From Lachnospiraceae bacterium UBA6403 (lineage in GTDB: Bacteria > Bacillota > Clostridia > Lachnospirales > Lachnospiraceae): DNA of 33,228 nt. How positions within the stretch are numbered: position 1 is the first letter of the stretch; each line of letters opens with the position of its first letter. The stretch covers positions 1-33,228 of the forward strand of contig DJPV01000081.1 in assembly GCA_002437435.1 (NCBI GenBank), written 5' to 3'. The position numbers and the translations under genes were made by a program. Positions 9,382-16,831 of the stretch are shown in pieces. Under the pieces are notes generated by a model. That model was not told where the DNA came from and did not search any database. It worked only from the letters and a program-made list of their open reading frames with translations.

Positions 9382-9977
9382 TGGATATATATGGTGGTGA
9401 AGTAAACCGTCTGATCGAAGAACTTGGCAGACTTCCGGGTATCGGAGCAAAGACAGCACAGAGACTGGCGTTTCATATAATCAGTATGCCGGAGGAACGT
9501 GCACAGGCATTGGCAGATTCGATCGTAAATGCAAAGAAGAAGATAAGATACTGTAATAACTGTTATACGATCACCGACAGTGATCTCTGTCCGATATGCA
9601 GATCTGCAAATCGAAACCATAAGGTGATAATGGTTGTTGAGACGCCGAGAGATCTTGCGGCATATGAACGGACGAATCAGTATGATGGCGTGTATCATGT
9701 ACTGCACGGGGTGATCAATCCGGCTCTTGGAATCGGACCGGCAGATATCAAGATCACAGAATTGATGAAGCGGTTACAGGGAGATGTAGATGAACTGATC
9801 ATTGCAACCGGATCAGGACCGGAAGGTGAAGCAACAGCGATGTATATATCGAAGTTGGTCAAACCGGCAGGAATCAAAGTAAGCAGGATAGCAAGCGGTG
9901 TACCAGTGGGCGGAGATCTGGAATGTATTGATGAAGTTACGCTTCTTCGGGCATTAGAAGGCAGAGTATATTTATAA
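9381..9977 (+). CDS. recR: Recombination mediator RecR
   Basis: 198 residues, the usual family length. RecR works with RecF and RecO to load RecA on gapped DNA. In order: helix-hairpin-helix (RLPGIGAKTAQRLAFHI, about 17-33), a zinc finger with Cys at about 58, 61, 70 and 73, and a Toprim domain (VVETPRDLAAYE and the ATGSGPEGEATAMY region). A Walker-B-like C-terminal segment with GVPVGGDLE follows. The ATG shares one base with the ybaB stop. Confidence 0.97.
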   Translation: MDIYGGEVNRLIEELGRLPGIGAKTAQRLAFHIISMPEERAQALADSIVNAKKKIRYCNNCYTITDSDLCPICRSANRNHKVIMVVETPRDLAAYERTNQYDGVYHVLHGVINPALGIGPADIKITELMKRLQGDVDELIIATGSGPEGEATAMYISKLVKPAGIKVSRIASGVPVGGDLECIDEVTLLRALEGRVYL

Positions 9978-10027
9978 GGACAATTAAATAATGTTTTACA
10001 TATAAAAGAAGAAAGAGGTGTTTAGGA

Positions 10028-11101
10028 ATGTTGCGAGTTGGATTACTTACCAGTGGCGGCGATTGTCAGGCACTGAATGCAACCATGCGTGGTGTGGCAA
10101 AGGGATTGTACGAGTTATTTGATGAAGTAGAGATTTATGGTTTCCTGAATGGATATAAGGGCTTGATGAGAGAACAGTATATCAAGATGAAACCGGATGA
10201 CTTCTCAGGCATTATGACAAAGGGTGGAACGATTCTTGGTAGTTCCAGACAGCCATTTAAACTTATGGGAGAACCAACAGAAGATGGTCTTGATAAGGTA
10301 AAATCCATGAAGGACACATACAAGAAACTGAAACTGGATTGTCTGTGTGTATTGGGTGGAAATGGCTCACAGAAGACAGCAAATCTGTTAAGCGAAGAAG
10401 GCTTAAATGTAATTGGTCTTCCCAAAACGATTGATAATGATCTTTGGGGAACAGATATGACATTTGGTTTTCAGAGTGCGGTTGATGTGGCAACACAGGC
10501 AATTGACTGCATCCATACTACAGCAGCATCCCATAACCGTATCTTTATCGTAGAAATCATGGGACATAAGGTTGGATGGATCACATTACATGCAGGTATT
10601 GCAGGTGGTGCAGATGTTATCCTGATCCCAGAAATCCCATATGATATTAAGAAGGTATATGAAGCAATCGACAAGAGAACAAAGAGCAATAAAGGATTTA
10701 CGATCGTTGCAGTAGCAGAAGGAGCAATATCAAAAGAGGTTGCAGAACTTCCAAAGAAAAAGAGAAAAGAAGCAATCGCAAATTCTCCATATCCATCTGT
10801 TGCATACGAGATGGCGGACAAGCTCAAAGAGTTTACAACACAGGATATCCGTATCGCGATTCCTGGTCATACACAGCGTGGTGGAAGCCCATGCCCATAT
10901 GACAGAGTGATCTCATCCAGGTTCGGTGCGAAGGCTGCAGAGCTGATCAAAGCGAAAGATTTTGGAAAACTCGTTGTATTCAAAGATAATAAGGTAACTG
11001 CTATTCCATTATCAGAATCAGCAGGAAAGCTTAAATATGTATCTCCGGATGATGATACGGTGCTTGCAGCAAAGACACTTGGAATCTCATTTGGTGATTA
11101 A
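10028..11101 (+). CDS. pfkA: 6-phosphofructokinase, atypical donor-site residues
   Basis: 357 residues. Phosphorylates fructose 6-phosphate. Visible motifs: TSGGDCQALN near the N-terminus (usual form GGDxxGxN), catalytic PKTIDND at 132-138, MGHKVGWITLHAGIAGGADVILIPEIP, and PGHTQRGGSP near the C-terminus. The donor loop reads GGNGS (110-114). The Asp that binds Mg-ATP in classical enzymes is Asn112, Gly113 matches ATP-type enzymes, and Lys133 matches the Lys seen in PPi-type and some ATP-type group III enzymes. The donor therefore cannot be read safely from sequence (see findings). Ribosome site AAAGAGGTG about 9 bases before the ATG. Lies 50 bases after recR; no separate promoter is obvious. 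Confidence 0.9.
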   Translation: MLRVGLLTSGGDCQALNATMRGVAKGLYELFDEVEIYGFLNGYKGLMREQYIKMKPDDFSGIMTKGGTILGSSRQPFKLMGEPTEDGLDKVKSMKDTYKKLKLDCLCVLGGNGSQKTANLLSEEGLNVIGLPKTIDNDLWGTDMTFGFQSAVDVATQAIDCIHTTAASHNRIFIVEIMGHKVGWITLHAGIAGGADVILIPEIPYDIKKVYEAIDKRTKSNKGFTIVAVAEGAISKEVAELPKKKRKEAIANSPYPSVAYEMADKLKEFTTQDIRIAIPGHTQRGGSPCPYDRVISSRFGAKAAELIKAKDFGKLVVFKDNKVTAIPLSESAGKLKYVSPDDDTVLAAKTLGISFGD

Positions 11102-11134
11102 TTTCAGAAAAGAAAACAGTTTTTTCAGTAACAT

Positions 11135-11191
11135 AAGTCTCTCTGTCTGCATATATACTAATAGTAATTAAGATTGCAGACAGGGAGATTT
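11135..11191 (+). promoter_or_regulatory. Long 5'-UTR hairpin covering the ribosome site of the next gene
   Basis: 11135-11150 (core CTCTGTCTGC) pairs with 11176-11191 (core GCAGACAGGGAG) over 16 bp, including two G-U pairs, with a 25-base loop. The right arm contains GGGAG (11183-11187), the ribosome site for the ATG at 11194. If transcription starts upstream, this helix should block initiation. No T-run follows, so it is not an obvious intrinsic terminator for the upstream gene. Confidence 0.6.
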
Positions 11192-11193
11192 GT

Positions 11194-11694
11194 ATGCAGA
11201 ACGAATTCAAATACATTCCATATGACGGTAAGGATACGAATATAAGAGGACTGGTAAAAAATGGAAATGTATATAGTCTGACAAGAGGTATGTCAGGCTT
11301 ATTCCTGCCGGATGATTCGAATGAAGATCTCAGCCGGGCGGAAAAAGACTGGGCATATCTGAAAGAAATGTACCCGGAACGGGTACGGCGCATCAGTGCA
11401 ATGGTAGAAGAAGAATGTGATAAATTGGAATATGCCGGAAGCCCGATGTTTGCAGAATATCCGGATGCAGAAGTTATCCGTAAAATAGCGAGAGATGTTT
11501 ATGCAGAACTTCCGGATCAGGATGTCGATATCCATCTGGATATGGAAGCTGCTCCGTCAGAACCTCCATATGTACCAAGGGGAAATGGTTGTGGTAACTG
11601 TATGATGCGTAATTTGATAGAAACATTGATCTGTAATGAATTTTACTGTAGACGGGAACGCTACAGAAGATGTAGGAGACGATTTTACCTGTGA
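11194..11694 (+). CDS. Conserved hypothetical protein, Arg-rich C-terminus
   Basis: 166 residues, no signal peptide or membrane segment. The middle has an EECDKLEYAGSPMFAEYPDAE block, which I associate from memory with short uncharacterised proteins of Clostridia, some of them near sporulation genes. The last ~35 residues contain CGNCMM followed by a hydrophobic LIETLICNEFYC stretch and RRERYRRCRRRF, a basic Cys-rich tail. The start is set by GGGAG, six bases upstream and buried in the hairpin at 11135-11191. The stop overlaps the next gene's GTG in a 4-base GTGA junction, so the two are translated together. Function unknown. Confidence 0.7.
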   Translation: MQNEFKYIPYDGKDTNIRGLVKNGNVYSLTRGMSGLFLPDDSNEDLSRAEKDWAYLKEMYPERVRRISAMVEEECDKLEYAGSPMFAEYPDAEVIRKIARDVYAELPDQDVDIHLDMEAAPSEPPYVPRGNGCGNCMMRNLIETLICNEFYCRRERYRRCRRRFYL

Positions 11695-14372
11695 AGAAAA
11701 TAGGAACACTTATTATGAGAATAATAGTAATGGCAGTTTTCTTTGTGATTACTATTTTTTTAGTTGATAAATTTCAGAATAGACAGTATAAGAATCTGGC
11801 AATGGAGATGGGGAATGCCACATTGCCTTTAGTATATGTAGACTATGAGGGCAGATATATCAACTGCCTTCATGGCTATACAACAGTAGTCGATACCACT
11901 TTATTCAGAGACTGTATCACTCCGGTTACGGATGATAAAAAGGTTCGGGTTGCGGTAGATGACAAGAATGGTTACGCAAAGAATTACAGCTATGAGCTTC
12001 GGTCGATATCCGGGGATTCATTGATCGAGAATGGTGATCTGGAATCGGATGGTGAAGAAAATGGTTACCAGATGTTTGATATAGACATTCGTATGGATAT
12101 AAAGCCGGACACAGAATATATGCTGGTATTCAAGCTTGATGGAAAAGATGGTCAGGCAGTCCGGTATTATACGAGAATTGTTATCAATGACAATTACCAT
12201 GCAGACGAGCTTCTTGATTTTGTACAGAAATTTAATGCAGCAACATTTGAATCTGATACTTATGAAGAGGCATCCATGATCTATCCATATATGCAGGCAT
12301 ATAAAGGGCAGGATGATGACAGTGTATCTATGGGACATCTGAATCTGAACAGTAGTTATAAAGATCTGATCTGGAGCGGAATGAGTCCGGTGCGTATCAC
12401 TTCGATCATTCCACAGATCAAAGAGATCGATGTGAATTATGCCGTGATCGAATTAGACTATGTGACAATGACAGAAGATGCAAATGGAGAAGCAGATTAT
12501 TATTCTATCAGAGAATATTATCGTGTAAGTTACAAAGAACCACAGACAGACGAAACCACATCTGGTGCTGGAACGGAGGATTCAACTGGGGATACAGGTT
12601 CCGGTGATGGAGAAGCCGCTGTTGATGAAGGTAAGATCTCGGTTATGAATTTTGACCGGTATATAGATGAATATTTCAACAGAAACGGTGTCGATAATAA
12701 GAATAATGTCTATGAGATCGGTATTGTTCTGGATAAGAAATTAGACTACAAGTATAGTTCAGATAATAAAAAAATTGCATTTGTAAGGAATGGACAGTTA
12801 TGGCTGTATAATTATTCTGAAAATCAGATATCTATGGTATTCGGTTTCTGGATGGATGATGTAGAAAATGTACGGAACACATATAACCATTATGATATCA
12901 ATATTATATCGATGGATGATGATGGCAATATTAAGTTTGCGGTATATGGATATATGAACCGAGGGGAACATGAAGGAAAACTTGGAATCAGTCTGTGTTC
13001 TTATGATGCTGCAACTATGGAAGTGACTGAACTGGTATTTGCTGAATGCAATGAACCATATGCGGCAATGAAGGACGAAGTATCCAGACTTACCTATTAT
13101 GATGGTACTGATTTCTATTTTATGCTTGGGAATAAAGTGAATTGCATCAATGTGGAACAGAAGCAGTTATCTTATTTTGTAGATCAGGTGTCACTTGAAC
13201 ATGTATATGTATCGGATAATATGGAAGTAATTGCATATGACAGTTCAAATAATAGTTCGGATAATTCCGTTCTTACAATGGTAAATTTGAAAATCGGACA
13301 GACATATACTTTTGATGCCGGTGCAGGTAAGAGTCTGGTATGTTACGGCTTTAAGAATTCGGATATGATCTATGGAATCTGTGATGTGGCAGACAGTTCT
13401 GTACAGTTAGATCAGGAGTCCTTTGCAAAGGCGGGACTTTCGGAATCTGTATATAGCAAGATACCTTCCTATAAATTATTTATTGTGGATGAAAATGGCG
13501 AACAGATCAAGGAGTATCAAAAGAGTGATTCCTATATTGTAGATGTTCAGATTGAAGATAATCTGATCTATATGACAAGAGGAGTAAAGTCAGGAGAAAG
13601 TTTCAAGCAGACAGATGATGATTTCATTACATTCAAAGAAGATGATGCTGTTGCAAGAATACAGACTACAATAAGAAGTTCGGCCGCTGGCATATCGAAA
13701 CTATATTTTACGGTTCCATCGAATATCTATCTGACATATATACCATATCTGAATATAACGAAGAACACAATAACAGATCGTTCCTCAGATATGCTCATTA
13801 CGGTTGAAGATGAATATGCAGGATATATGGTATATGATAATCTTGGTCTGACGGGCATCTATGATAAAGCGGGAGATGCGATTAACCGGGCAACAAAGAT
13901 ATCCGGTATCGTAGTATCCAAAGATGGAGAGATCGTATACAGACAGTCAGAAACTAAGGAGTATAATACGATCGCATCATCGATCTACCATCAGAGTTCA
14001 AAAAATGTAGAAGATTCTCTTTGGGATTGTGTATATATGACTCTGGTCTATGAGGGTGTTACAGATCTGACTTATGATGAGATGAAGACATCATATACGG
14101 ATCCGGTAGATGCACTTACTGCACTGGGAAAGTATCCGGGTGCAGATATCTCAGGTATCTCGTTGGATCTTGTATTTGGATATATCAGTAGAGGTATTCC
14201 GGTTATCAGCAGGATCAATGATGGAAGATATGTATTGATCGTCAGCTATAACAGTGAGGCAGTCAGGTACTATGACCCTGTACTGGATGAAGAAGTGAGG
14301 GTATCAAGAAAGGAATATGAGTCTGCTATGAATAAAGGAAATAATGAACTTTATTCATATGTTCAGGAATAG
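11691..14372 (+). CDS. Membrane-anchored extracytoplasmic protein with degenerate C39-like C-terminus
   Basis: 893 residues. One N-terminal membrane anchor (about 8-25) precedes a large acidic, Tyr/Asp-rich extracytoplasmic part. An acidic Thr/Gly linker lies near residues 285-305. The middle alternates short strands (KKIAFVRNGQLWLYNY, DFYFMLGNKVNCIN), suggesting a beta-propeller-like fold (inference). The last ~115 residues resemble a C39-like papain-fold domain: DCVYMTLVYEG (possible nucleophile Cys about 780), SRGIPVISRI, GRYVLIVSY, then YYDP. The usual His of this fold is Tyr here, so it is probably not an active protease. Starts at GTG 11691 with AGGAG at 11674-11678, overlapping the upstream stop. 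Role unknown; the coupled expression suggests a two-protein unit. Confidence 0.65.
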   Translation: MKKIGTLIMRIIVMAVFFVITIFLVDKFQNRQYKNLAMEMGNATLPLVYVDYEGRYINCLHGYTTVVDTTLFRDCITPVTDDKKVRVAVDDKNGYAKNYSYELRSISGDSLIENGDLESDGEENGYQMFDIDIRMDIKPDTEYMLVFKLDGKDGQAVRYYTRIVINDNYHADELLDFVQKFNAATFESDTYEEASMIYPYMQAYKGQDDDSVSMGHLNLNSSYKDLIWSGMSPVRITSIIPQIKEIDVNYAVIELDYVTMTEDANGEADYYSIREYYRVSYKEPQTDETTSGAGTEDSTGDTGSGDGEAAVDEGKISVMNFDRYIDEYFNRNGVDNKNNVYEIGIVLDKKLDYKYSSDNKKIAFVRNGQLWLYNYSENQISMVFGFWMDDVENVRNTYNHYDINIISMDDDGNIKFAVYGYMNRGEHEGKLGISLCSYDAATMEVTELVFAECNEPYAAMKDEVSRLTYYDGTDFYFMLGNKVNCINVEQKQLSYFVDQVSLEHVYVSDNMEVIAYDSSNNSSDNSVLTMVNLKIGQTYTFDAGAGKSLVCYGFKNSDMIYGICDVADSSVQLDQESFAKAGLSESVYSKIPSYKLFIVDENGEQIKEYQKSDSYIVDVQIEDNLIYMTRGVKSGESFKQTDDDFITFKEDDAVARIQTTIRSSAAGISKLYFTVPSNIYLTYIPYLNITKNTITDRSSDMLITVEDEYAGYMVYDNLGLTGIYDKAGDAINRATKISGIVVSKDGEIVYRQSETKEYNTIASSIYHQSSKNVEDSLWDCVYMTLVYEGVTDLTYDEMKTSYTDPVDALTALGKYPGADISGISLDLVFGYISRGIPVISRINDGRYVLIVSYNSEAVRYYDPVLDEEVRVSRKEYESAMNKGNNELYSYVQE

Positions 14373-14459
14373 AGATGAAGAGATATACAGATACTATACA
14401 GGAAGCTTCAATGATGCCGCATGAGAAAGTATGAATCCTGTGTATTGTGTATATGACCC

Positions 14460-14495
14460 AAAAAAAGAAAAGCTACCGATTTCGGCAGCTTTTCT
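14460..14495 (-). terminator. Terminator of the ferredoxin gene, probably bidirectional
   Basis: Stem AGAAAAGCT (14466-14474) / AGCTTTTCT (14487-14495), extended by CCG/CGG across an A-C mismatch, with a 4-base loop. On the minus strand it is followed by seven T (14460-14466). It lies between the convergent ends of the 893-residue protein gene and the ferredoxin gene and may stop both. Confidence 0.8.
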
Positions 14496-14523
14496 ATATT
14501 ATGATAATAACGTTCTGTGTGGA

Positions 14524-14694
14524 TTACTCCTCTGAAATTGTTCCAACAGGACATGAACCTGCACATGCGCCACATGAAATGCACTGTGAACCATCAATAA
14601 CGAAAACACCACCGTTTTCGCTAATAGCTCCAACTGGGCATGAAGCTGCACATGAACCACAACCGATACATGAATCACCAATTACGAATGCCAT
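14524..14694 (-). CDS. 2[4Fe-4S] ferredoxin
   Basis: 56-residue clostridial-type ferredoxin, a small electron carrier for pyruvate:ferredoxin oxidoreductase, hydrogenase and similar enzymes. The protein begins MAFVIGDSCIGCGSC and carries two CxxCxxCxxxCP motifs: Cys 9, 12, 15, 19 and Cys 38, 41, 44, 48. Each is followed by VG-x-IS. Length and spacing are those of the classical two-cluster family. AAGGAGGA lies about 7 bases upstream of the ATG. The promoter is at 14739-14767 and the terminator at 14460-14495, so it is a monocistronic unit. It is divergent from the DUF1858 gene, another probable redox protein. Confidence 0.95.
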   Translation of the reverse strand: MAFVIGDSCIGCGSCAASCPVGAISENGGVFVIDGSQCISCGACAGSCPVGTISEE

Positions 14695-14738
14695 ATGATT
14701 GTCCTCCTTTTAGTAATAATAATCACATCTCGGTTCTT

Positions 14739-14767
14739 ATTTTAAATCAAAAAGTTTTTTATATCAA
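14739..14767 (-). promoter_or_regulatory. Promoter of the ferredoxin gene
   Basis: On the minus strand: TTGATA (14767-14762), 17-base spacer, TAAAAT (14744-14739). Both hexamers match the sigma-A consensus at five of six positions. The 5' leader would be about 37 bases. Confidence 0.75.
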
Positions 14768-14814
14768 GAGAAATGGAGTGATTTATAAAAAATTAGTCTA
14801 TACTAACTTGAGTT

Positions 14815-14846
14815 TGTCTATCTTTTTTCATATAAAAGGATAGACA
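14815..14846. promoter_or_regulatory. 13-bp inverted repeat between divergent redox genes
   Basis: TGTCTATC (14815-14822) is the exact inverse of GATAGACA (14839-14846). The stem continues inward for five more pairs (one T-G), leaving a 6-base centre. The right half coincides with the -35 element of the plus-strand promoter, so a bound protein could block it. A further GTCTAT occurs at 14796-14801. Candidate operator; the regulator is unknown. Confidence 0.5.
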
Positions 14847-14869
14847 TTTAAAAATGTGTATACTATAAT
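14841..14869 (+). promoter_or_regulatory. Promoter of the DUF1858 gene
   Basis: TAGACA (14841-14846), 17-base spacer, perfect TATAAT (14864-14869). Transcript start expected near 14876, giving a leader of about 70 bases. Confidence 0.8.
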
Positions 14870-14945
14870 AATGAAGATATTTTCAGAATCGAAAATTGTC
14901 ATATCGAATTAATGAAGAATACAGGAAACAGGAGGAAATATCCAC

Positions 14946-15164
14946 ATGGCAAAGATCAGTAAAGATATGCTTATAAATGATATTTTAACAGTAGATGCTG
15001 GAAATGCTGCAATTCTTATGGCAGCAGGTATGCATTGTATCGGATGTCTTGCAGCAGCAGGAGAGACATTGGAAGAGGCAGCTGCTGTTCATGGTTTAGA
15101 TGCAGCAGAACTGGAAGCCGAGATCAATGATTATCTTGCAAAGAAAGCAGAGCAGCAGGCATAA
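14946..15164 (+). CDS. DUF1858 (hybrid-cluster-protein-associated) CxxC protein
   Basis: 72-residue protein covering one DUF1858 domain, the family also described as a redox disulfide domain associated with hybrid cluster protein. The sequence starts with the family pattern (ISKDMLINDILTVDAGNAAILMAAGMHCIGC), with Cys31 and Cys34 forming CxxC, followed by AAGETLEEAAAVHGLD. The C-terminus is a short charged helix. GGAGGA at 14931-14936 precedes the ATG by 9 bases. It has its own promoter and a strong terminator. No hybrid cluster protein gene is nearby; the partner may be the divergent ferredoxin or another redox protein (inference). Confidence 0.9.
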   Translation: MAKISKDMLINDILTVDAGNAAILMAAGMHCIGCLAAAGETLEEAAAVHGLDAAELEAEINDYLAKKAEQQA

Positions 15165-15201
15165 GGATTTGCTTTATTTGAATTGAACAGGCAGATATGT
15201 A

Positions 15202-15249
15202 AAAAAGAAACCGTTCTTGTCAGAGATCTGACAGAAACGGTTTCTTTTT
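15202..15249 (+). terminator. Intrinsic terminator of the DUF1858 gene
   Basis: AAAGAAACCGTT (15204-15215) pairs with 15235-15246, a TGTCAGA/TCTGACA inner stem follows, and five T end at 15249. A long two-part hairpin with a T-tail. Confidence 0.9.
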
Positions 15250-15256
15250 GTGTGGA

Positions 15257-15293
15257 AATCCAGATATATGACAGAGAACACTATATCTGGATT
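15257..15293 (-). terminator. 12-bp perfect hairpin, possible mecA terminator
   Basis: AATCCAGATATA (15257-15268) / TATATCTGGATT (15282-15293) with a 13-base loop, about 55 bases past the mecA stop. Neither side has a proper T-run, so termination is uncertain. Confidence 0.45.
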
Positions 15294-15347
15294 CTTTCGT
15301 GTAATTAATACAGGAATCGAGACTCCTGCAAATGAATATCATAATCT

Positions 15348-16205
15348 TTACAGAGCAGATAGTGTCTGTACTGCCTCATCTTCAATAACCATCTTATAAT
15401 GTTCCTTGAAATGATAAGGTGTTGCTGAGGTCATCTTCTGGGATGAGCCATATTCACCGAGTATATAGCAGACACGGTTGAATTCCGGTACGGTATTCTG
15501 GTCATTTGTGAACAGAAGATAGAAACGTTTATCTACCGGATTCTTATATAATGTGTTGGTACTGAAATAAAAACTTGCCACCTGTTTGGATGCCTGGATC
15601 ACAGTATTCAAAGAATCGAATACGATAAGTCTGGTCAGTGATTTCGGTGGCTCTTCTTTCTTTGCTTCAGGAGCGGATGCAGGGGTGTCAAAATTTGTTG
15701 TGATCTCTGCATTATTGCCTGCAATACTGGATAAGCTGTTTACGAAGCCTTCCAGAGCGTTAAAGATTGCTTCCGGTACCTGGGAAGAATCTCCGTTGAT
15801 TCCGATATTGATCTGACCGGATATGACATTATCATCATCGGAAGAAGAAAAGGTAAGATCTTCGTTGTCATTGTCATCATCTTCCTCATCGTCATAGTCA
15901 GTATCATCGGCATTCGTGTCTTTGGTAAATCTTGAGAATCTGGTATCAAGTTCCTCAGGATCTTCTACCTTGGTCACGATCAATATAAGACATTCTGATG
16001 AGATCGGAATAGCCTCGATCATCAGAGGTATATCATCAACTTCAAATCCGAGTTCATTGGATGCCTGCTGCATCATCTCGCGGAACAGCTCTTTTGCTTT
16101 TGGAGAACCATATGCGAGTTCGGATATTTTTAATTGTTTGTCTGCTAAATCTGCTTTATTCAATGTGCATCTGATCTGATTTTCACTTAAGCGTTCAATT
16201 TTCAA
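15348..16205 (-). CDS. mecA: Adaptor protein MecA
   Basis: About 285 residues. MecA delivers substrates to the ClpC/ClpP protease in Firmicutes. The N-terminal domain reads MKIERLSENQIRCTLNKADL and ends near the GFEVDDIPLMIEAIPIS and CLILIVTKVEDPEEL motifs. A very acidic central linker (DDTDYDDEEDDDND) and a serine/aspartate stretch follow. The C-terminal ClpC-binding domain spans about 195-285 (LIVFDSLNTVIQASKQV, YLLFTN, LGEYG). I place the start at TTG 16205, preceded by GGGGTGA and giving the family N-terminus MKIE; longer frames upstream lack a ribosome site. It appears to be a single-gene unit. A CtsR-like site lies upstream at 16284-16300. Confidence 0.9.
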   Translation of the reverse strand: MKIERLSENQIRCTLNKADLADKQLKISELAYGSPKAKELFREMMQQASNELGFEVDDIPLMIEAIPISSECLILIVTKVEDPEELDTRFSRFTKDTNADDTDYDDEEDDDNDNEDLTFSSSDDDNVISGQINIGINGDSSQVPEAIFNALEGFVNSLSSIAGNNAEITTNFDTPASAPEAKKEEPPKSLTRLIVFDSLNTVIQASKQVASFYFSTNTLYKNPVDKRFYLLFTNDQNTVPEFNRVCYILGEYGSSQKMTSATPYHFKEHYKMVIEDEAVQTLSAL

Positions 16206-16229
16206 TAGAATCACCCCATTTCTGATAGT

Positions 16230-16243
16230 TACCCGGGCGGGTA
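16230..16243. promoter_or_regulatory. GC-rich palindrome in mecA leader
   Basis: TACCCG-GG-CGGGTA, a perfect 6-bp inverted repeat with a 2-base centre, 25 bases before the mecA TTG in an AT-rich surrounding. Possible operator; nothing more can be said. Confidence 0.35.
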
Positions 16244-16283
16244 GAAAATAAGTCATGCAATTGTGTATTTAAACGCACCTATA

Positions 16284-16300
16284 GTTTACCATATTTGACG
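16284..16300 (-). promoter_or_regulatory. CtsR-like heptad repeat upstream of mecA
   Basis: On the minus strand: CGTCAAA-TAT-GGTAAAC, against the known CtsR operator RGTCAAA-NAN-RGTCAAA (6 of 7 and 5 of 7 matches). It fills the 16-base spacer between candidate promoter hexamers TTGTCC and TATAGG, a repressing position. Control of a ClpC adaptor by CtsR would make sense, but the match is imperfect. Confidence 0.35.
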
Positions 16301-16321
16301 GACAAGTAAATAGGGTATAAT
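16294..16321 (+). promoter_or_regulatory. Promoter-like site pointing into the gene-free region
   Basis: TTTGAC (16294-16299) or TTGACG (16295-16300) with a 16- or 15-base spacer and a perfect TATAAT at 16316-16321. It points away from mecA into a region without genes. Confidence 0.45.
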
Positions 16322-16796
16322 GTGAAAAAATATGAAATAATTTATAAAAAATCTGTGTGCAATGAATAAAAACATACCCACAGTATAAATTATGTAATAA
16401 AAGGAAATTGGGTCCTTATTTCGCGTTTTTAACAGAAAATTAGAAAAATGGGTTGGCAAATGGCTTCAGATAAGGTAATATAAATGCAGACATCTTATGA
16501 ACCTTTCATGTGGTTCGATACAGACAGATTTCTTGCGCCTGTAAATATCCATTTAATATCTGTATATTTTAAATACTGTTTATGCCCAAAGAGGATTGTC
16601 CATGATATGATTAATATTCACACATCACAGTTTGATTATGTAAGAATGCACATGGTAATCGGTGGGCGGAAAGAATCAAATTTCCATATAAAAAACTTTA
16701 ACCAAATAAATTAAAATAAATATCAGCAAAAAATATTAAATGATTATGATATGAAAATAAAAATTTAGCTGATATGACCATGCACAAAATAACAGG
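16322..16796. other. AT-rich gene-free region between mecA and the amidase gene
   Basis: About 475 very AT-rich bases. The longest plus-strand frame (16484-16714, 76 codons) lacks a convincing ribosome site and does not look like a folded protein, so I do not call it. The 8-bp inverted repeat ATATCAGC/GCTGATAT (16720-16727 and 16768-16775) is the only clear structure inside. With a promoter-like site at its left edge and a strong plus-strand terminator at its right edge, the stretch could be an untranslated RNA of about 500 nt. Confidence 0.35.
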
Positions 16797-16831
16797 AGGC
16801 AGGGCGCATATAAAGGCGTCCCTGCCTTTTT
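16797..16831 (+). terminator. Strong plus-strand terminator next to the amidase stop codon
   Basis: AGGCAGGG-CGC (16797-16807) pairs with GCG-T-CCCTGCCT (16816-16827), an 11-bp stem with one bulged T, followed by T5 (16827-16831). The T-run suits plus-strand transcripts. It directly abuts the stop codon of the minus-strand amidase, for which it may act weakly in the other direction. Confidence 0.75.

Noticed and set aside
11131..11165. Sporulation sigma-E-type promoter before the gene at 11194
   Set aside because: CATATATACT resembles a -10 of this type but no convincing -35 is present and the site lies inside the hairpin.
14447..14698. Plus-strand open frame rich in His, Pro and Glu
   Set aside because: It is the antisense of the ferredoxin gene; the minus strand encodes the two 4Fe-4S motifs with a good ribosome site and promoter.
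16484..16714. 76-codon open frame in the mecA-cwlD gap
   Set aside because: Weak ribosome site, composition and hydrophobicity not protein-like, no recognised motif, AT-rich spacer context.
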